Origin: Oscillibacter sp. PC13
Lineage (GTDB): Bacteria > Bacillota > Clostridia > Oscillospirales > Oscillospiraceae
Direction: 5' to 3'
Assembly (NCBI RefSeq): GCF_900115635.1
Contig: NZ_FOXE01000010.1
Coordinates: forward strand, 1 to 64,000
DNA: 64,000 bases
Shown: in pieces, positions 24,370 through 32,946 of the stretch
Position numbering within the stretch: the first letter of the stretch is position 1
Layout: each line of letters starts with the position of its first letter
Position numbers and translations under genes: made by a program
The notes under the pieces: generated by a model
The model's input: the letters and a program-made list of their open reading frames with translations, nothing else
Databases searched by the model: none
Told to the model about the DNA's origin: nothing

Positions 24370-25896
24370 TCAGCCGCCGCTCCCGGCTGCAAGACATGCA
24401 GAGAGGTTCCAGGTACGCCAGTCGGCGCAGCAGTCCCGGGCTGATTCCCGGCGCTGATCCACCAAGTGCCCCATAGAGAAACGCAGGCTGTCCCACTGTG
24501 TCACCACCATGCTCCGATCCAACCGGTCCAGCTGGGTCAGCGTGTCATAGGACAGGCTATAAAGCAGGTAATCCGTATCAATGGCCGCGCTCTCCCCTGT
24601 GAGATACCGGTCCACCTGATCCCTTGCTACCAGATAATCTATAGGCACACAATTGATGAGAAGCCATCCGGCCAGAGCGGCTGCAAAGGCTACGCGGCAG
24701 AAGGAAAAGTCCGCATTCCAGACCTTTCGGAGGGCGGCCAGGAAAAAAAGCGCCATCATGGCCATGCCCCAGTACGTCATGCACCGCTTGAAGCTCAGAC
24801 CGTAAGCGGAGACATACAGGCTCATCCGCCACAGAGCGGAGGCCAGCAGCACCAGACTTTCCACCGCGAGAAGGGTGGAGAGGATGCGAAGAATGATCCA
24901 AGTACGGCCCGATCTGCGGGAGAGGGCCGATGCGGCCAGCATGACGGTGAGATTCAGCACCGTGACCCCCACCATTTGGAAAAAGCCGCTGCGGGCCCAT
25001 TCGGCATAAGAGATCCCCTGCTGGGCGAGGAAGACTTCGCCGCCGAAAAGTCCGGCGGACTGCACCAGTAAAAACAGCAGATACAACCCATCCAGCGCTG
25101 CCAGAATGATGAGGAACACCAGCGCATCGGCGGAGAGAACCTTGGCTGCAGGCTTCTCCCGGGCGGGCGCGGGGCGGCGGAGACGGTACAGCAGGCCAAA
25201 GACAAAGGGCGTGACCAGCAGGGCACCCATCAGGTTCCACACGGAACGGGTGAAGTGGATGCGGATGAAATCCCGCAGGTTCCGCGTGGCAGCGGCAAAC
25301 AGCGCGTCGGCAGAGGCCAGAACAGGGACCAAAAACAACAGCAGAAGCAGCGCGGCGGCGCCTCCCAGCACCGCTGCCGTGACGCGTTTGGAATCCCGGG
25401 TCTTCCCGGTGGGAGTCAGGGTGGAAAAGGCGGCGCCCAAGCTGCCAAACAGGCCGCTGAAAAACAGCTGCGTCCGCTCCCAAAGCATGGCGGGCCGCCA
25501 CCAGGGGAACACAGCCGCACCGGAGAGACCGCAGGCGTGAATTGGAATCAGCACCAGCAGAGCCAGCAGATTCCAAAATCGAAAATAAAAATTGGAGCCC
25601 AGGGCAAATGCAGCCGCCAACAGCAGATTGCAGAGAAATAGGACCCGGCTTTCCCGGCTGCGGAAGAGCGCCTGCCCCAAGGCGGCCGCCAGCACCGCGT
25701 ACCAGGCGAATACGATAGCCGTGAGGCCCATCCCCCAAGGCCAGGACCAGAAAATGATGTCCACACACAGGAAACACCAAAGCAGCACACCGGCCAGCAC
25801 CAGCCGGTCCCGGCGGTCCGTTTCATAAATTTTAATAGAATTTTGGGCAGGCTTCGCCGGCCCTCCCGACGGCAGGGCGTTTTCAGGAACAGTCAT
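24370..25896 (-). CDS. Polytopic membrane protein of DUF4173/DUF4153 type
   Basis: A 508-residue integral membrane protein with about twelve hydrophobic helices from residue 30 to about 430 and a soluble C-terminal tail of about 80 residues. The helix pattern and the segment VPIDYLVARDQVDRY fit the DUF4173/DUF4153 group, of unknown function. AAAGGAG lies upstream of ATG 25896. It is preceded by a small membrane-protein gene and a Cro/C1-type regulator on the same strand, which may form one operon with it. Confidence 0.7.
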   Translation of the reverse strand: MTVPENALPSGGPAKPAQNSIKIYETDRRDRLVLAGVLLWCFLCVDIIFWSWPWGMGLTAIVFAWYAVLAAALGQALFRSRESRVLFLCNLLLAAAFALGSNFYFRFWNLLALLVLIPIHACGLSGAAVFPWWRPAMLWERTQLFFSGLFGSLGAAFSTLTPTGKTRDSKRVTAAVLGGAAALLLLLFLVPVLASADALFAAATRNLRDFIRIHFTRSVWNLMGALLVTPFVFGLLYRLRRPAPAREKPAAKVLSADALVFLIILAALDGLYLLFLLVQSAGLFGGEVFLAQQGISYAEWARSGFFQMVGVTVLNLTVMLAASALSRRSGRTWIILRILSTLLAVESLVLLASALWRMSLYVSAYGLSFKRCMTYWGMAMMALFFLAALRKVWNADFSFCRVAFAAALAGWLLINCVPIDYLVARDQVDRYLTGESAAIDTDYLLYSLSYDTLTQLDRLDRSMVVTQWDSLRFSMGHLVDQRRESARDCCADWRTWNLSACLAAGSGG

Positions 25897-25957
25897 ATAA
25901 AATTCTCCTTTTTAAATTGTCCGCTTCATGCGGACAAAACAATGACAGAAAACAGAG

Positions 25958-26257
25958 TCAGGCCCTTTTGGAACGCAGAGCCATGGCCGCCAGGTTCAGC
26001 AAAAAAGTGACGGAGACCAGAAATACCGCTGCCTGCGCCACAGCATCCACAGTATCCAACAGAGCGGACCAATCGCCCAGCGCTACCCGGCAGCAGACTT
26101 CAAAGAGCTGAAGGCAGAGGGACGCGGCACAGGCGGAAAAGCTCCAAAGGGACAGGGGTTCCCCCCGGGATGTACCTTTCCCGAAAACCCGCAGCGCCGC
26201 TAGTATCCAGGCGGCAAGTCCCAGCAGAAGGCTTCCCGTGTTCAGCCAGGAAATCAT
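25958..26257 (-). CDS. Small membrane protein
   Basis: A 99-residue protein with three hydrophobic segments (WLNTGSLLLGLAAWILAAL; SFSACAASLCLQLFEVCC; AQAAVFLVSVTFLLNLAAM). No family recognised. AAAGGAG nine bases before ATG 26257 decides the start over an open upstream extension. It begins 4 bp after a small HTH gene stops, so it belongs to the DUF2975-HTH unit. Confidence 0.7.
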   Translation of the reverse strand: MISWLNTGSLLLGLAAWILAALRVFGKGTSRGEPLSLWSFSACAASLCLQLFEVCCRVALGDWSALLDTVDAVAQAAVFLVSVTFLLNLAAMALRSKRA

Positions 26258-26261
26258 GTGC

Positions 26262-26489
26262 TCACGGCTCCTTTCCGCCGGAGTCCTCCGGAACAAATTC
26301 CAGAATATCCCCAGGCTGGCAGTCCAAAGCGGCACAGATGGCCTCCAGTGTGGAGAAGCGTACCGCCTTGGCCTTGTTGTTTTTTAAAATCGACAGGTTC
26401 GCCAGGGTGATGTCCACCTTTTCCGACAGCTGGTTGAGACTCATTTTCCGCTTCGCCATCATCACATCCAGATTGACTACGATTGCCAT
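26262..26489 (-). CDS. Small Cro/C1-type HTH regulator
   Basis: A 75-residue single-domain DNA-binding protein: helix-turn-helix MSLNQLSEKVDITLANLSIL, then FSTLEAICAALDCQPGDILEF. It has no ligand-binding domain. Such YozG-like regulators are regularly encoded beside DUF2975 membrane proteins, as here (10 bp downstream), and probably repress their own operon. Confidence 0.88.
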   Translation of the reverse strand: MAIVVNLDVMMAKRKMSLNQLSEKVDITLANLSILKNNKAKAVRFSTLEAICAALDCQPGDILEFVPEDSGGKEP

Positions 26490-26499
26490 ACGCCGCCCC

Positions 26500-27015
26500 C
26501 TAAATGGTCAGGTCGTTTTCCGCCTTCAGCTCCGCTGCCTGGCGGAAAAGAGCGGACATGACCAGACACAGCAGGCCAAACATGGCAAAGATGGGGACAA
26601 ACAGGGCATTGTACGAAAAGAGAGGGACGGGAGAGCGGTAAAAACAGAGACTGAAGACCACACGCACCAGTGCTGCGGCGGAAATGACAAAGGACGCCCA
26701 GGCCGCCCGGCGAAGGGAGACGGCGTTCTCCATGGAGAAAGGCTCCTCCCGAAGAATGGTGTCCAGCACCCGGCGCCCCTGCCAGAGAATAATGGCGGTG
26801 CAGCAGCCGCAAAAAATTAAAAAGGCGATTAAGACCAGTTCCGGCCAGGCAGATAACCAGGCGTGCTCCGGGTCATCTGGCCCCAAATAGGCGGTGAGAT
26901 AGCGTGCCCGCACCAAACCGGGCACCATGGGCAGGGCGATCAAATTGCAGACAAAGGTGGCGGTCATCAGTGCCTTTAAAATTCCGGCAATTTTCTGTAT
27001 GGGGGTCGTTTCCAT
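26500..27015 (-). CDS. DUF2975 membrane protein
   Basis: A 171-residue protein with four hydrophobic helices (near 10-30, 55-75, 100-120 and 135-155), fitting DUF2975, a family of unknown function found with small HTH regulators. AAAGGAGG is seven bases before ATG 27015; an ATG six bases further upstream lies too close to that site. It is first in the operon DUF2975-HTH-membrane protein, read from a clear promoter. Confidence 0.8.
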   Translation of the reverse strand: METTPIQKIAGILKALMTATFVCNLIALPMVPGLVRARYLTAYLGPDDPEHAWLSAWPELVLIAFLIFCGCCTAIILWQGRRVLDTILREEPFSMENAVSLRRAAWASFVISAAALVRVVFSLCFYRSPVPLFSYNALFVPIFAMFGLLCLVMSALFRQAAELKAENDLTI

Positions 27016-27037
27016 GGGCATTCCTCCTTTGTGTCGT

Positions 27038-27066
27038 ATCCTACCATGGAAATTATTGAATGTCAA
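27038..27066 (-). promoter_or_regulatory. Promoter of the DUF2975-HTH operon
   Basis: On the minus strand TTGACA, a 17-bp spacer and TAGGAT, 23 bases before the start codon. Confidence 0.75.
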
Positions 27067-27120
27067 TGATTATTTATTGTTTTTCGATAAAATTGGAAGA
27101 GGGAAATCAAATAACTGCAC

Positions 27121-27229
27121 AAATAAAAAGCAGGAACACGGGCGGCCCTTTCGGACCGCCCGTGTTCCTGTATGATATAGAGAAAGGAGAGGGAAAATAT
27201 CGTATCTTTCACAAGCATCTTTGCTTGAT
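27121..27229 (-). ncRNA. Candidate small RNA with a CU-rich loop and intrinsic terminator
   Basis: A good promoter (27236-27264) is followed at about 100 bases by a 15-bp perfect stem (27131-27170) and CTTTTTATTT on the minus strand. Between them lie a small stem (27209-27234 region) and an unpaired CU-rich run, CCCTCTCCTTTCTC, complementary to Shine-Dalgarno sequences. A 48-codon frame runs through and past the terminator but has no ribosome site. This is the layout of a trans-acting base-pairing RNA; it is predicted only. Confidence 0.5.
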
Positions 27230-27235
27230 GTGTTC

Positions 27236-27264
27236 ATCTTAATGGCCGGACTGGAAAAAGTCAA
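27236..27264 (-). promoter_or_regulatory. Promoter of the small-RNA candidate
   Basis: On the minus strand TTGACT, a 17-bp spacer and TAAGAT, with no protein gene immediately downstream. Confidence 0.65.
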
Positions 27265-27358
27265 TGGGTGGGGCAAAACCTTCATAATTTGTTTACAACC
27301 CCTGTAATAACAGAGTTTTTGTTCATAAATCGTTCAAAAAATATCAGCAAAATCTTCA

Positions 27359-27387
27359 TTGACTTCATGCTTGCATCATGTTATTAT
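27359..27387 (+). promoter_or_regulatory. Promoter of the marR-ABC exporter operon
   Basis: TTGACT, a 17-bp spacer and TATTAT, directly followed by two palindromic operators. Confidence 0.8.
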
Positions 27388-27414
27388 TTAGCATGCTAAT
27401 TTTTAGTCAACTAA
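27388..27414. promoter_or_regulatory. Tandem MarR operators
   Basis: TTAGCATGCTAA (27388-27399, perfect palindrome) and TTAGTCAACTAA (27403-27414, same TTAG/CTAA ends) lie 15 bp apart centre to centre, over the predicted start of transcription. They are the likely sites for the MarR protein encoded next. Confidence 0.65.
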
Positions 27415-27436
27415 ATAAAAAGAGAGGAGATAGGAC

Positions 27437-27880
27437 ATGATGGAGCACGAGAAGGCACTGGGACCTATGCTGGGGCGGGCATCTCATCTGGCCCGGGAAC
27501 GGCTGGAGGCCAGGCTTTCCCAATATGATGTGACGCCGTCCCAGACGCACACTTTGATGTATCTTCACCGCCGCGGCGGTCAGGCGGCGCAATGTGAACT
27601 GACGGCGTTTTTAAAGGTAAAGCCCTCCACCGCCAACGGAATTTTGGACCGGATGGTGGAAAAAAACCTGGTGGTGCGCAGCGTCAGCGGTGCCGACGCC
27701 AGGCGGAGACTGATTACCCTCACAGAAAAGGGACAGGGGAAGCAGGCGCAGTTTCAACAGAGCTTCCGGGAATCAGAGGACATCATGATCCGTGGCTTTA
27801 CGCCCGAGGAGACGGAGACCTTTCGTGAACTTCTGGGCCGCGTGATTCAAAATCTTGAGGAGGATCGAACGATATGCTGA
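27437..27880 (+). CDS. MarR-family transcriptional regulator
   Basis: A 147-residue winged-helix repressor. Recognition region: AAQCELTAFLKVKPSTANGILDRMVEKNLV, with the wing GADARRRLITLTEKG. It probably represses its own operon from the tandem palindromes at 27388-27414 and is released by a ligand, possibly an exported drug-like compound. GAGAGGAG lies before ATG 27437 (a second ATG follows directly). Its stop overlaps the start of the first ABC gene. Confidence 0.9.
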   Translation: MMEHEKALGPMLGRASHLARERLEARLSQYDVTPSQTHTLMYLHRRGGQAAQCELTAFLKVKPSTANGILDRMVEKNLVVRSVSGADARRRLITLTEKGQGKQAQFQQSFRESEDIMIRGFTPEETETFRELLGRVIQNLEEDRTIC

Positions 27881-29610
27881 AAAAACTATGGCCTCACGCG
27901 AGGCCATACCGGGGATGGATTGCCGCAGGCGTGGGATGCAGCGCGGCGGAGGCCATCTTTGAGCTGCTGATTCCTCTGGTCATGGCGGATATTGTAAACA
28001 TCGGAATTGAAAACGCTGACCAGTCATTTATTTTGCAAAAGGGTGCACTGATGGCGGGCATGGCTGTTATCTCCCTGTGCTTTGGCCTGGGGGCGGCGGC
28101 CTGCTCGTCAGTGGCCGGACAGGGCTTTGGCGCGGGCCTTCGCCGGGCGGAGTACGAGCACATTCAGGATTTTGCCTTTTCCAATATTGAGAAGTTTTCC
28201 ACGGCCTCCCTGGTGACCCGTTTGACCAACGACGTAAACAACATGCAGATGACGCTGATGATGGGGATGCGGCTGCTGGTGCGGGCTCCGGTGATGCTGG
28301 TGGCAGCCCTGATGCTGTCCATTCGCCTCAGCCGCCAACTGAGCAACGTGTTCTTGGTGGCAATTCCATTGCTGGTGGTGGTAATTTCCCTAATCCTCAC
28401 AAAGGCCAGTCCATTGTTCCGCTCCCTGCAGGAAAAGACGGACGCGCTGAATCTGGTGGTGCAGGAAAATTTGACTGGCATCCGGGTAGTGAAGTCCTTT
28501 GTACGGGAGGATTACGAGCAGGAAAAGTTTGCAAAGCGCAACCATGACCTGCGGGATACCTCTGAGAAGGCCTTCGGCGTGGTAGTGATCAACATGCCAA
28601 TCATGATGCTGATTGTCTACAGCACGATCATTGCTGTCATGTGGTTTGGCGGCAAAATGGTTTACGCAGGTACACTGCCGGTGGGAGATCTGACGGCATT
28701 CTTTACCTATATCACTCAGATTTTAATCTCGCTGATGATGGTGTCCATGATCTTTATGATGATGACCCGCTCCATTGCCTGTGCAAAGCGGATTGTGGAA
28801 GTACTGGACGAGGCGCCGGCCATTACGGACGACAAGGCGGAAGGCGGCGCCTCTGTGGAGGACGGCAGCATCCGTTTTGACCATGTGTCGTTTAAATACG
28901 ATTCCAATAGCCCGGAATGGATTTTAAAGGATGTGGATCTCCGCATTCCATCCGGTGCGACAGTGGGGATTCTGGGTGGAACCGGCAGCGGCAAGACGAC
29001 ACTGGTGTCCTTAATTCCCAGATTGTATGAGACAACGGAGGGCACCGTCTCCGTCGGCGGCCGTCCGGTGGAGGCCTATACCATGGAGCATTTACGGGAT
29101 GCCGTGTCTATGGTGCTGCAGAAAAATACGCTGTTCTCCGGAACGATTCGGGAGAATCTCCTCTGGGGCAATCCGCAGGCTACAGACGAGCAGATTTGGG
29201 CCGCCTGCCGGGCGGCCTGTGCCGATGAATTCCTGGAGCGGATGCCCGACGGCCTGGATACCGACTTGGGGCAGGGCGGTGTGAATGTCTCCGGTGGTCA
29301 AAAGCAGCGCCTCTGCATTGCACGGGCTATTTTAAAGCAGCCGAAGGTACTGATTCTGGACGATTCCACCAGCGCTGTGGACACAGCCACCGACGCAAAA
29401 ATTCGCCAAGCATTCGCGGACGAATTAAAGGACACCACAAAAATCATCATCGCTCAGCGGGTCACATCCATCCGCGAGGCGGATTTGATCTTGGTCATGG
29501 ACGCAGGCCGCATCGTGGCCAAGGGCACCCATGACGAATTGATGCAGACCTGCGATATTTACCGCGAGGTCTATCAGTCTCAACAGGAAGGAGTGAGCAT
29601 TGGTGGCTGA
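27874..29610 (+). CDS. ABC exporter half-transporter, degenerate ATP-site subunit
   Basis: A 578-residue half-transporter: six-helix membrane domain (1-320) and nucleotide-binding domain with Walker A GGTGSGKTT near 369, signature VSGGQKQR and Walker B VLILDDSTSAVD near 492. The residue after the Walker B aspartate, the catalytic Glu in active sites, is Asp here. Paired with a partner of canonical Walker B (next gene), this is the pattern of heterodimeric multidrug exporters such as BmrCD or LmrCD. Overlaps marR by 7 bp. Confidence 0.9.
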   Translation: MLKKLWPHARPYRGWIAAGVGCSAAEAIFELLIPLVMADIVNIGIENADQSFILQKGALMAGMAVISLCFGLGAAACSSVAGQGFGAGLRRAEYEHIQDFAFSNIEKFSTASLVTRLTNDVNNMQMTLMMGMRLLVRAPVMLVAALMLSIRLSRQLSNVFLVAIPLLVVVISLILTKASPLFRSLQEKTDALNLVVQENLTGIRVVKSFVREDYEQEKFAKRNHDLRDTSEKAFGVVVINMPIMMLIVYSTIIAVMWFGGKMVYAGTLPVGDLTAFFTYITQILISLMMVSMIFMMMTRSIACAKRIVEVLDEAPAITDDKAEGGASVEDGSIRFDHVSFKYDSNSPEWILKDVDLRIPSGATVGILGGTGSGKTTLVSLIPRLYETTEGTVSVGGRPVEAYTMEHLRDAVSMVLQKNTLFSGTIRENLLWGNPQATDEQIWAACRAACADEFLERMPDGLDTDLGQGGVNVSGGQKQRLCIARAILKQPKVLILDDSTSAVDTATDAKIRQAFADELKDTTKIIIAQRVTSIREADLILVMDAGRIVAKGTHDELMQTCDIYREVYQSQQEGVSIGG

Positions 29611-31489
29611 GAACAGACAAAAACACGGACCGGGAGGCGGTCCCGGCCGGCACGGTTATCAAAAACCGAAGAACCTTCGGGGAACGCTTGGAAAGCTGAT
29701 GCACTACCTGGGGCGATACAAGGCGGCCTTGATTCTGGTGGCAGCGCTGCTGGTGATCAGTTCTGCCTGTACGGTGGGCGGCTCTTATCTGATTAAGCCG
29801 CTGATCAATGACTATATTCTGCCGGGCGATTTTCCCGGACTTGCCAAAATGTTGCTTATCATGGGCGCGGTGTATGTGACCGGTGCCGTGTGCTCGTTCG
29901 GCTATGCCCGGATTATGGTCCATGTGGCGCAGAATACCGTGGCAAAAATTCGGGGCGATTTGTTTGACAACATGCAGAATCTGCCGCTGAAGTACTTTGA
30001 TACCCACACTCACGGCGAGCTGATGAGCCGCTATACCAACGATATTGAGACGATTTCCGAAGCACTGAACAACAGCTTTGGCAGCCTGATTTCCTGCTCG
30101 CTGAATTTTATAGGTACCATTGCCATGATGCTGGTGCTCAGTCCGCCGCTGACACTGATCACCTTTGCGATGCTGGCGGTGATGCTGGGAGTGGTGAAGG
30201 TGATCGGCGGCCGCAGCCGCCGGTATTTTGCCCAGCAGCAGAAGGCAATTGGAACGGTAAACGGCTATATTGAAGAGATGATCGAAGGACAGAAGGTCAT
30301 CAAGGTGTTCAACCATGAGCAGGCCGCTAAGGATGGCTTCTATGGCCTGAATGAAACCTACCGGCAGGCCGCCACCCGGGCACAGGCCTATTCCGGTGCG
30401 ATGATGCCCGCCATGGGAAACCTCTCCCATATCAACTATGCCATTACCTGCTGCATAGGTGCGATTTTTGCCATCAGCGGCGGGGGATTCTGGCTGGGTG
30501 ATCTGGCGGCATTCCTGAATTACACCAAGCAGGTCAGCCAGCCCATTACGCAGATTTCCCAGCAGGTCAACACCATTCTGGCGGCAGTGGCCGGCGCCGA
30601 GCGGGTCTTTGAGGTGGTGGAGACGGAGCCGGAGCCCGACGCTGGAAAAGTTAAGCTGGTGCGGGTCGCGGAGAATCGGGACGGAACCATGACCGAGGCT
30701 GACTTCGACACTGGCGAGTGGGCTTGGAAGAAGCCGGACGGTGCCCTGATCCCACTGCGGGGAGACGTGCGGTTTGACCATGTGGTCTTCGGTTATGATG
30801 AGAGAAAAATTATTCTGCACGACATCTCTCTGTTTGCAAAGCCGGGACAAAAGATTGCGTTTGTAGGCTCTACCGGAGCGGGCAAAACGACCATTACCAG
30901 CCTTATCAACCGGTTTTATGAAATCCAAAGCGGCACCATTACCTATGACGGGCTGGATGTGCGGGAGATTGAAAAGGATTCCCTTCGCCAGTCCCTGGGT
31001 GTGGTGCTTCAGGATACCCACTTGTTCACCGGCACGGTGGCGGACAACATTCGGTATGGCCGCCTGGAGGCTACGGACGAAGAGGTGGAGGCCGCCGCAC
31101 AGCTGGCCGGGGCGGACACGTTTATCCGCCATCTTCCCAACGGATATCAAACGGAGCTTGGCGGAGACGGCGGCAATTTGAGCCAGGGCGAGCGGCAACT
31201 TTTGAACATCGCCCGTGCGGCCTGTGCCAATCCGCCGGTGCTGATTTTGGATGAGGCCACCAGCTCCATCGACACCCGGACAGAGAAGCTGATTGAGCGG
31301 GGGATGGACCGGCTGATGGCGGGCCGCACAGTGTTTGTCATCGCCCACCGACTTTCCACGGTTCGCAATGCGAAGGCCATTATGGTTCTGGAGCAGGGCG
31401 AGATCATTGAGCGGGGCGATCACGATGACCTGATCGAACAGCACGGGAGATATTATCAGCTGTACACGGGGCAGGCGGAGCTTGCGTGA
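29600..31489 (+). CDS. ABC exporter half-transporter, catalytic-site subunit
   Basis: A 629-residue half-transporter with a basic N-terminal tail, six-helix membrane domain and an ATPase domain with Walker A GSTGAGKTT near 424 and canonical Walker B VLILDEATSSID near 548. Its signature is altered (LSQGERQLL), which fits a degenerate site formed with the DD Walker B of the partner, while the partner's VSGGQ and this protein's Glu form the active site. Start TTG 29600 or GTG 29603, after AAGGAG; it overlaps the previous gene by 11 bp. The pair probably exports hydrophobic toxic compounds under MarR control. Confidence 0.9.
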   Translation: MVAENRQKHGPGGGPGRHGYQKPKNLRGTLGKLMHYLGRYKAALILVAALLVISSACTVGGSYLIKPLINDYILPGDFPGLAKMLLIMGAVYVTGAVCSFGYARIMVHVAQNTVAKIRGDLFDNMQNLPLKYFDTHTHGELMSRYTNDIETISEALNNSFGSLISCSLNFIGTIAMMLVLSPPLTLITFAMLAVMLGVVKVIGGRSRRYFAQQQKAIGTVNGYIEEMIEGQKVIKVFNHEQAAKDGFYGLNETYRQAATRAQAYSGAMMPAMGNLSHINYAITCCIGAIFAISGGGFWLGDLAAFLNYTKQVSQPITQISQQVNTILAAVAGAERVFEVVETEPEPDAGKVKLVRVAENRDGTMTEADFDTGEWAWKKPDGALIPLRGDVRFDHVVFGYDERKIILHDISLFAKPGQKIAFVGSTGAGKTTITSLINRFYEIQSGTITYDGLDVREIEKDSLRQSLGVVLQDTHLFTGTVADNIRYGRLEATDEEVEAAAQLAGADTFIRHLPNGYQTELGGDGGNLSQGERQLLNIARAACANPPVLILDEATSSIDTRTEKLIERGMDRLMAGRTVFVIAHRLSTVRNAKAIMVLEQGEIIERGDHDDLIEQHGRYYQLYTGQAELA

Positions 31490-31531
31490 GAAGCAGGGCC
31501 TGCCGGTTCCAATGAAAAAATGAAAAGGAAG

Positions 31532-31560
31532 GCGGAGGCACCTGGCGCCTCCGCTTTCTC
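31532..31560. terminator. Terminator between convergent exporter and XRE genes
   Basis: Eight-base arms (GCGGAGGC/GCCTCCGC) with TTTCTC on the plus side and a T-rich run on the minus side. Confidence 0.75.
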
Positions 31561-31568
31561 TTCAGTAC

Positions 31569-32852
31569 TCACTCGTATTCCCAATTGGCGGGATTGGTGT
31601 CCCAGAAGCCGCCGTCCGCATAGGTCAGTTCAAGCTCCTCCATGTCCGGGCAGTACCCCACATCCGGCTGGATGATGGTCCGGCCGTAGACGTCCTCCAC
31701 CACGGCGGCCAGCTGAACGGTGTCCGCGGCGGTGAGAGAAAGCTCCAGCGCGGGAAGGCGATAAAAGCTGCAGCCCTCAAATCCGTGAAAGCTGTCGGGC
31801 TTTTCGCAGGGCTCCGCCCAAGCTGCCAGATGCTTGTTTTTGAACAGCCCCACCCGGATTCGTCTGGTTTCAGCGGGGCCGCTCAGAGCCTCGCCATTCG
31901 AATCGATGGACACGGCGGCAGCGGTGGAGGCACTGTTCTGGATCCAGACGTAGCGCTCGTGGGTGTTTTCCCCGAAAACCAGAGTACCTGACTTTTCCAG
32001 CTTCATCCACATTAGGGTGCCGCCGCCGATTTCCGCTGTCGGCATGGAGTCTGTGTACAGACCGTCGTAATTGTCCAGCAGCTGGGTCTGGCGGGTACCG
32101 TCCGGATAGGTAAAGACCACACTGAGGCTGATGCTGTCCGTCAATTCTGCCGTGATCTCGCCGGTGAAGGCCTGCCCTGGCGCAGCCGCTCCGGGAGACT
32201 CCACCGGCCCGCTTCCGCAGTCCGCCAGGAATACAGCGGTCATCCCGTCTACATGGGTTTTCGGGACGGCCCGCAAAGAGAAAGTGACGGTATTCCGGGC
32301 GAGATCCCGATGGGTGAGTTCCACGCCGTAATCAGCGGTCAGATTATTTTGGGACTTTAGAATTTTCTCCACCCGTTCGGAAATGCCGCTGATTTGGCTG
32401 TCCACACTGCGCTCCACCCGGGAGATGTTGTTCTGCAGGCTCTCGTTCTGCATCCGCAGCATCTCGAACTGGTCAAAAAGCTTGGCCAGGGCAAAGAGCA
32501 GTATAACTGCCGCCAGTAAAAAGGGCCACTTTTTTCGCCTTTTTGGCGCAGGTTGGGCGGCGATGTACCGCCCAGCAATTTCCTCTACCATTTTGAGCTG
32601 CGTCTCCGTCAGATCGCTGCTGTCACCTTCTCTGCGATCATCTTCAAAAGCGCTTTCCTCTACGCCCAGCAGCCATCCGACGGATACGTCGAATCGTTTT
32701 GACAGGGTGATGAGTTTGTCAATCTCCGGCAGGGCGCTGTCGGATTCCCATTTGTAGATGGCCTGGCGGGAGACGCCAAGGGCCTCTCCCAGAGCCTCCT
32801 GAGAGAGGCTCTTTTCTTTCCGTTTTTGCGCGATGCGCTGTCCAATGGTCAT
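31569..32852 (-). CDS. Membrane-anchored XRE-family protein
   Basis: A 427-residue protein: N-terminal XRE helix-turn-helix (IGQRIAQKRKEKSLSQEAL, then GVSRQAIYKWES) to about 70, an acidic linker, one membrane helix near 115-130 (WPFLLAAVILLFALAKLF), a short coiled coil (NESLQNNISRVERSVDSQIS) and a large extracytoplasmic beta-rich domain. The one-component layout suggests a sensor linking an outside signal to DNA binding. The upstream frame stays open far beyond ATG 32852, but the HTH begins here and GGAAAGG precedes it. Targets unknown; direct repeats upstream suggest regulation of its own gene. Confidence 0.75.
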   Translation of the reverse strand: MTIGQRIAQKRKEKSLSQEALGEALGVSRQAIYKWESDSALPEIDKLITLSKRFDVSVGWLLGVEESAFEDDRREGDSSDLTETQLKMVEEIAGRYIAAQPAPKRRKKWPFLLAAVILLFALAKLFDQFEMLRMQNESLQNNISRVERSVDSQISGISERVEKILKSQNNLTADYGVELTHRDLARNTVTFSLRAVPKTHVDGMTAVFLADCGSGPVESPGAAAPGQAFTGEITAELTDSISLSVVFTYPDGTRQTQLLDNYDGLYTDSMPTAEIGGGTLMWMKLEKSGTLVFGENTHERYVWIQNSASTAAAVSIDSNGEALSGPAETRRIRVGLFKNKHLAAWAEPCEKPDSFHGFEGCSFYRLPALELSLTAADTVQLAAVVEDVYGRTIIQPDVGYCPDMEELELTYADGGFWDTNPANWEYE

Positions 32853-32883
32853 GAGCGGGACTTCCTTTCCATTTGCTGATGAC

Positions 32884-32946
32884 AGTATAGCAGAAATTTC
32901 CCGGCAATTTCCACCAACCGGCGGCTCTCTTTTTGTCAACCGGCGG
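32884..32946 (-). promoter_or_regulatory. Promoter with 10-bp direct repeats
   Basis: On the minus strand a -10 TATACT (32884-32889) lacks a good -35. CCGCCGGTTG occurs twice (32915-32924 and 32937-32946), 22 bp apart, centred near -42 and -64. Spacing by two helical turns suggests cooperative binding of an activator or of the XRE protein itself. Confidence 0.55.

Noticed and set aside
27131-27170. Hairpin as a plus-strand terminator or as the terminator of the DUF2975 operon
   Set aside because: The T run is on the minus strand, while the DUF2975 operon starts to the left of it and is read away from it.
29495-31444. 649-codon minus-strand open frame opposite the second ABC subunit
   Set aside because: The plus-strand ABC motifs are intact and the antisense product has no domain or ribosome site.
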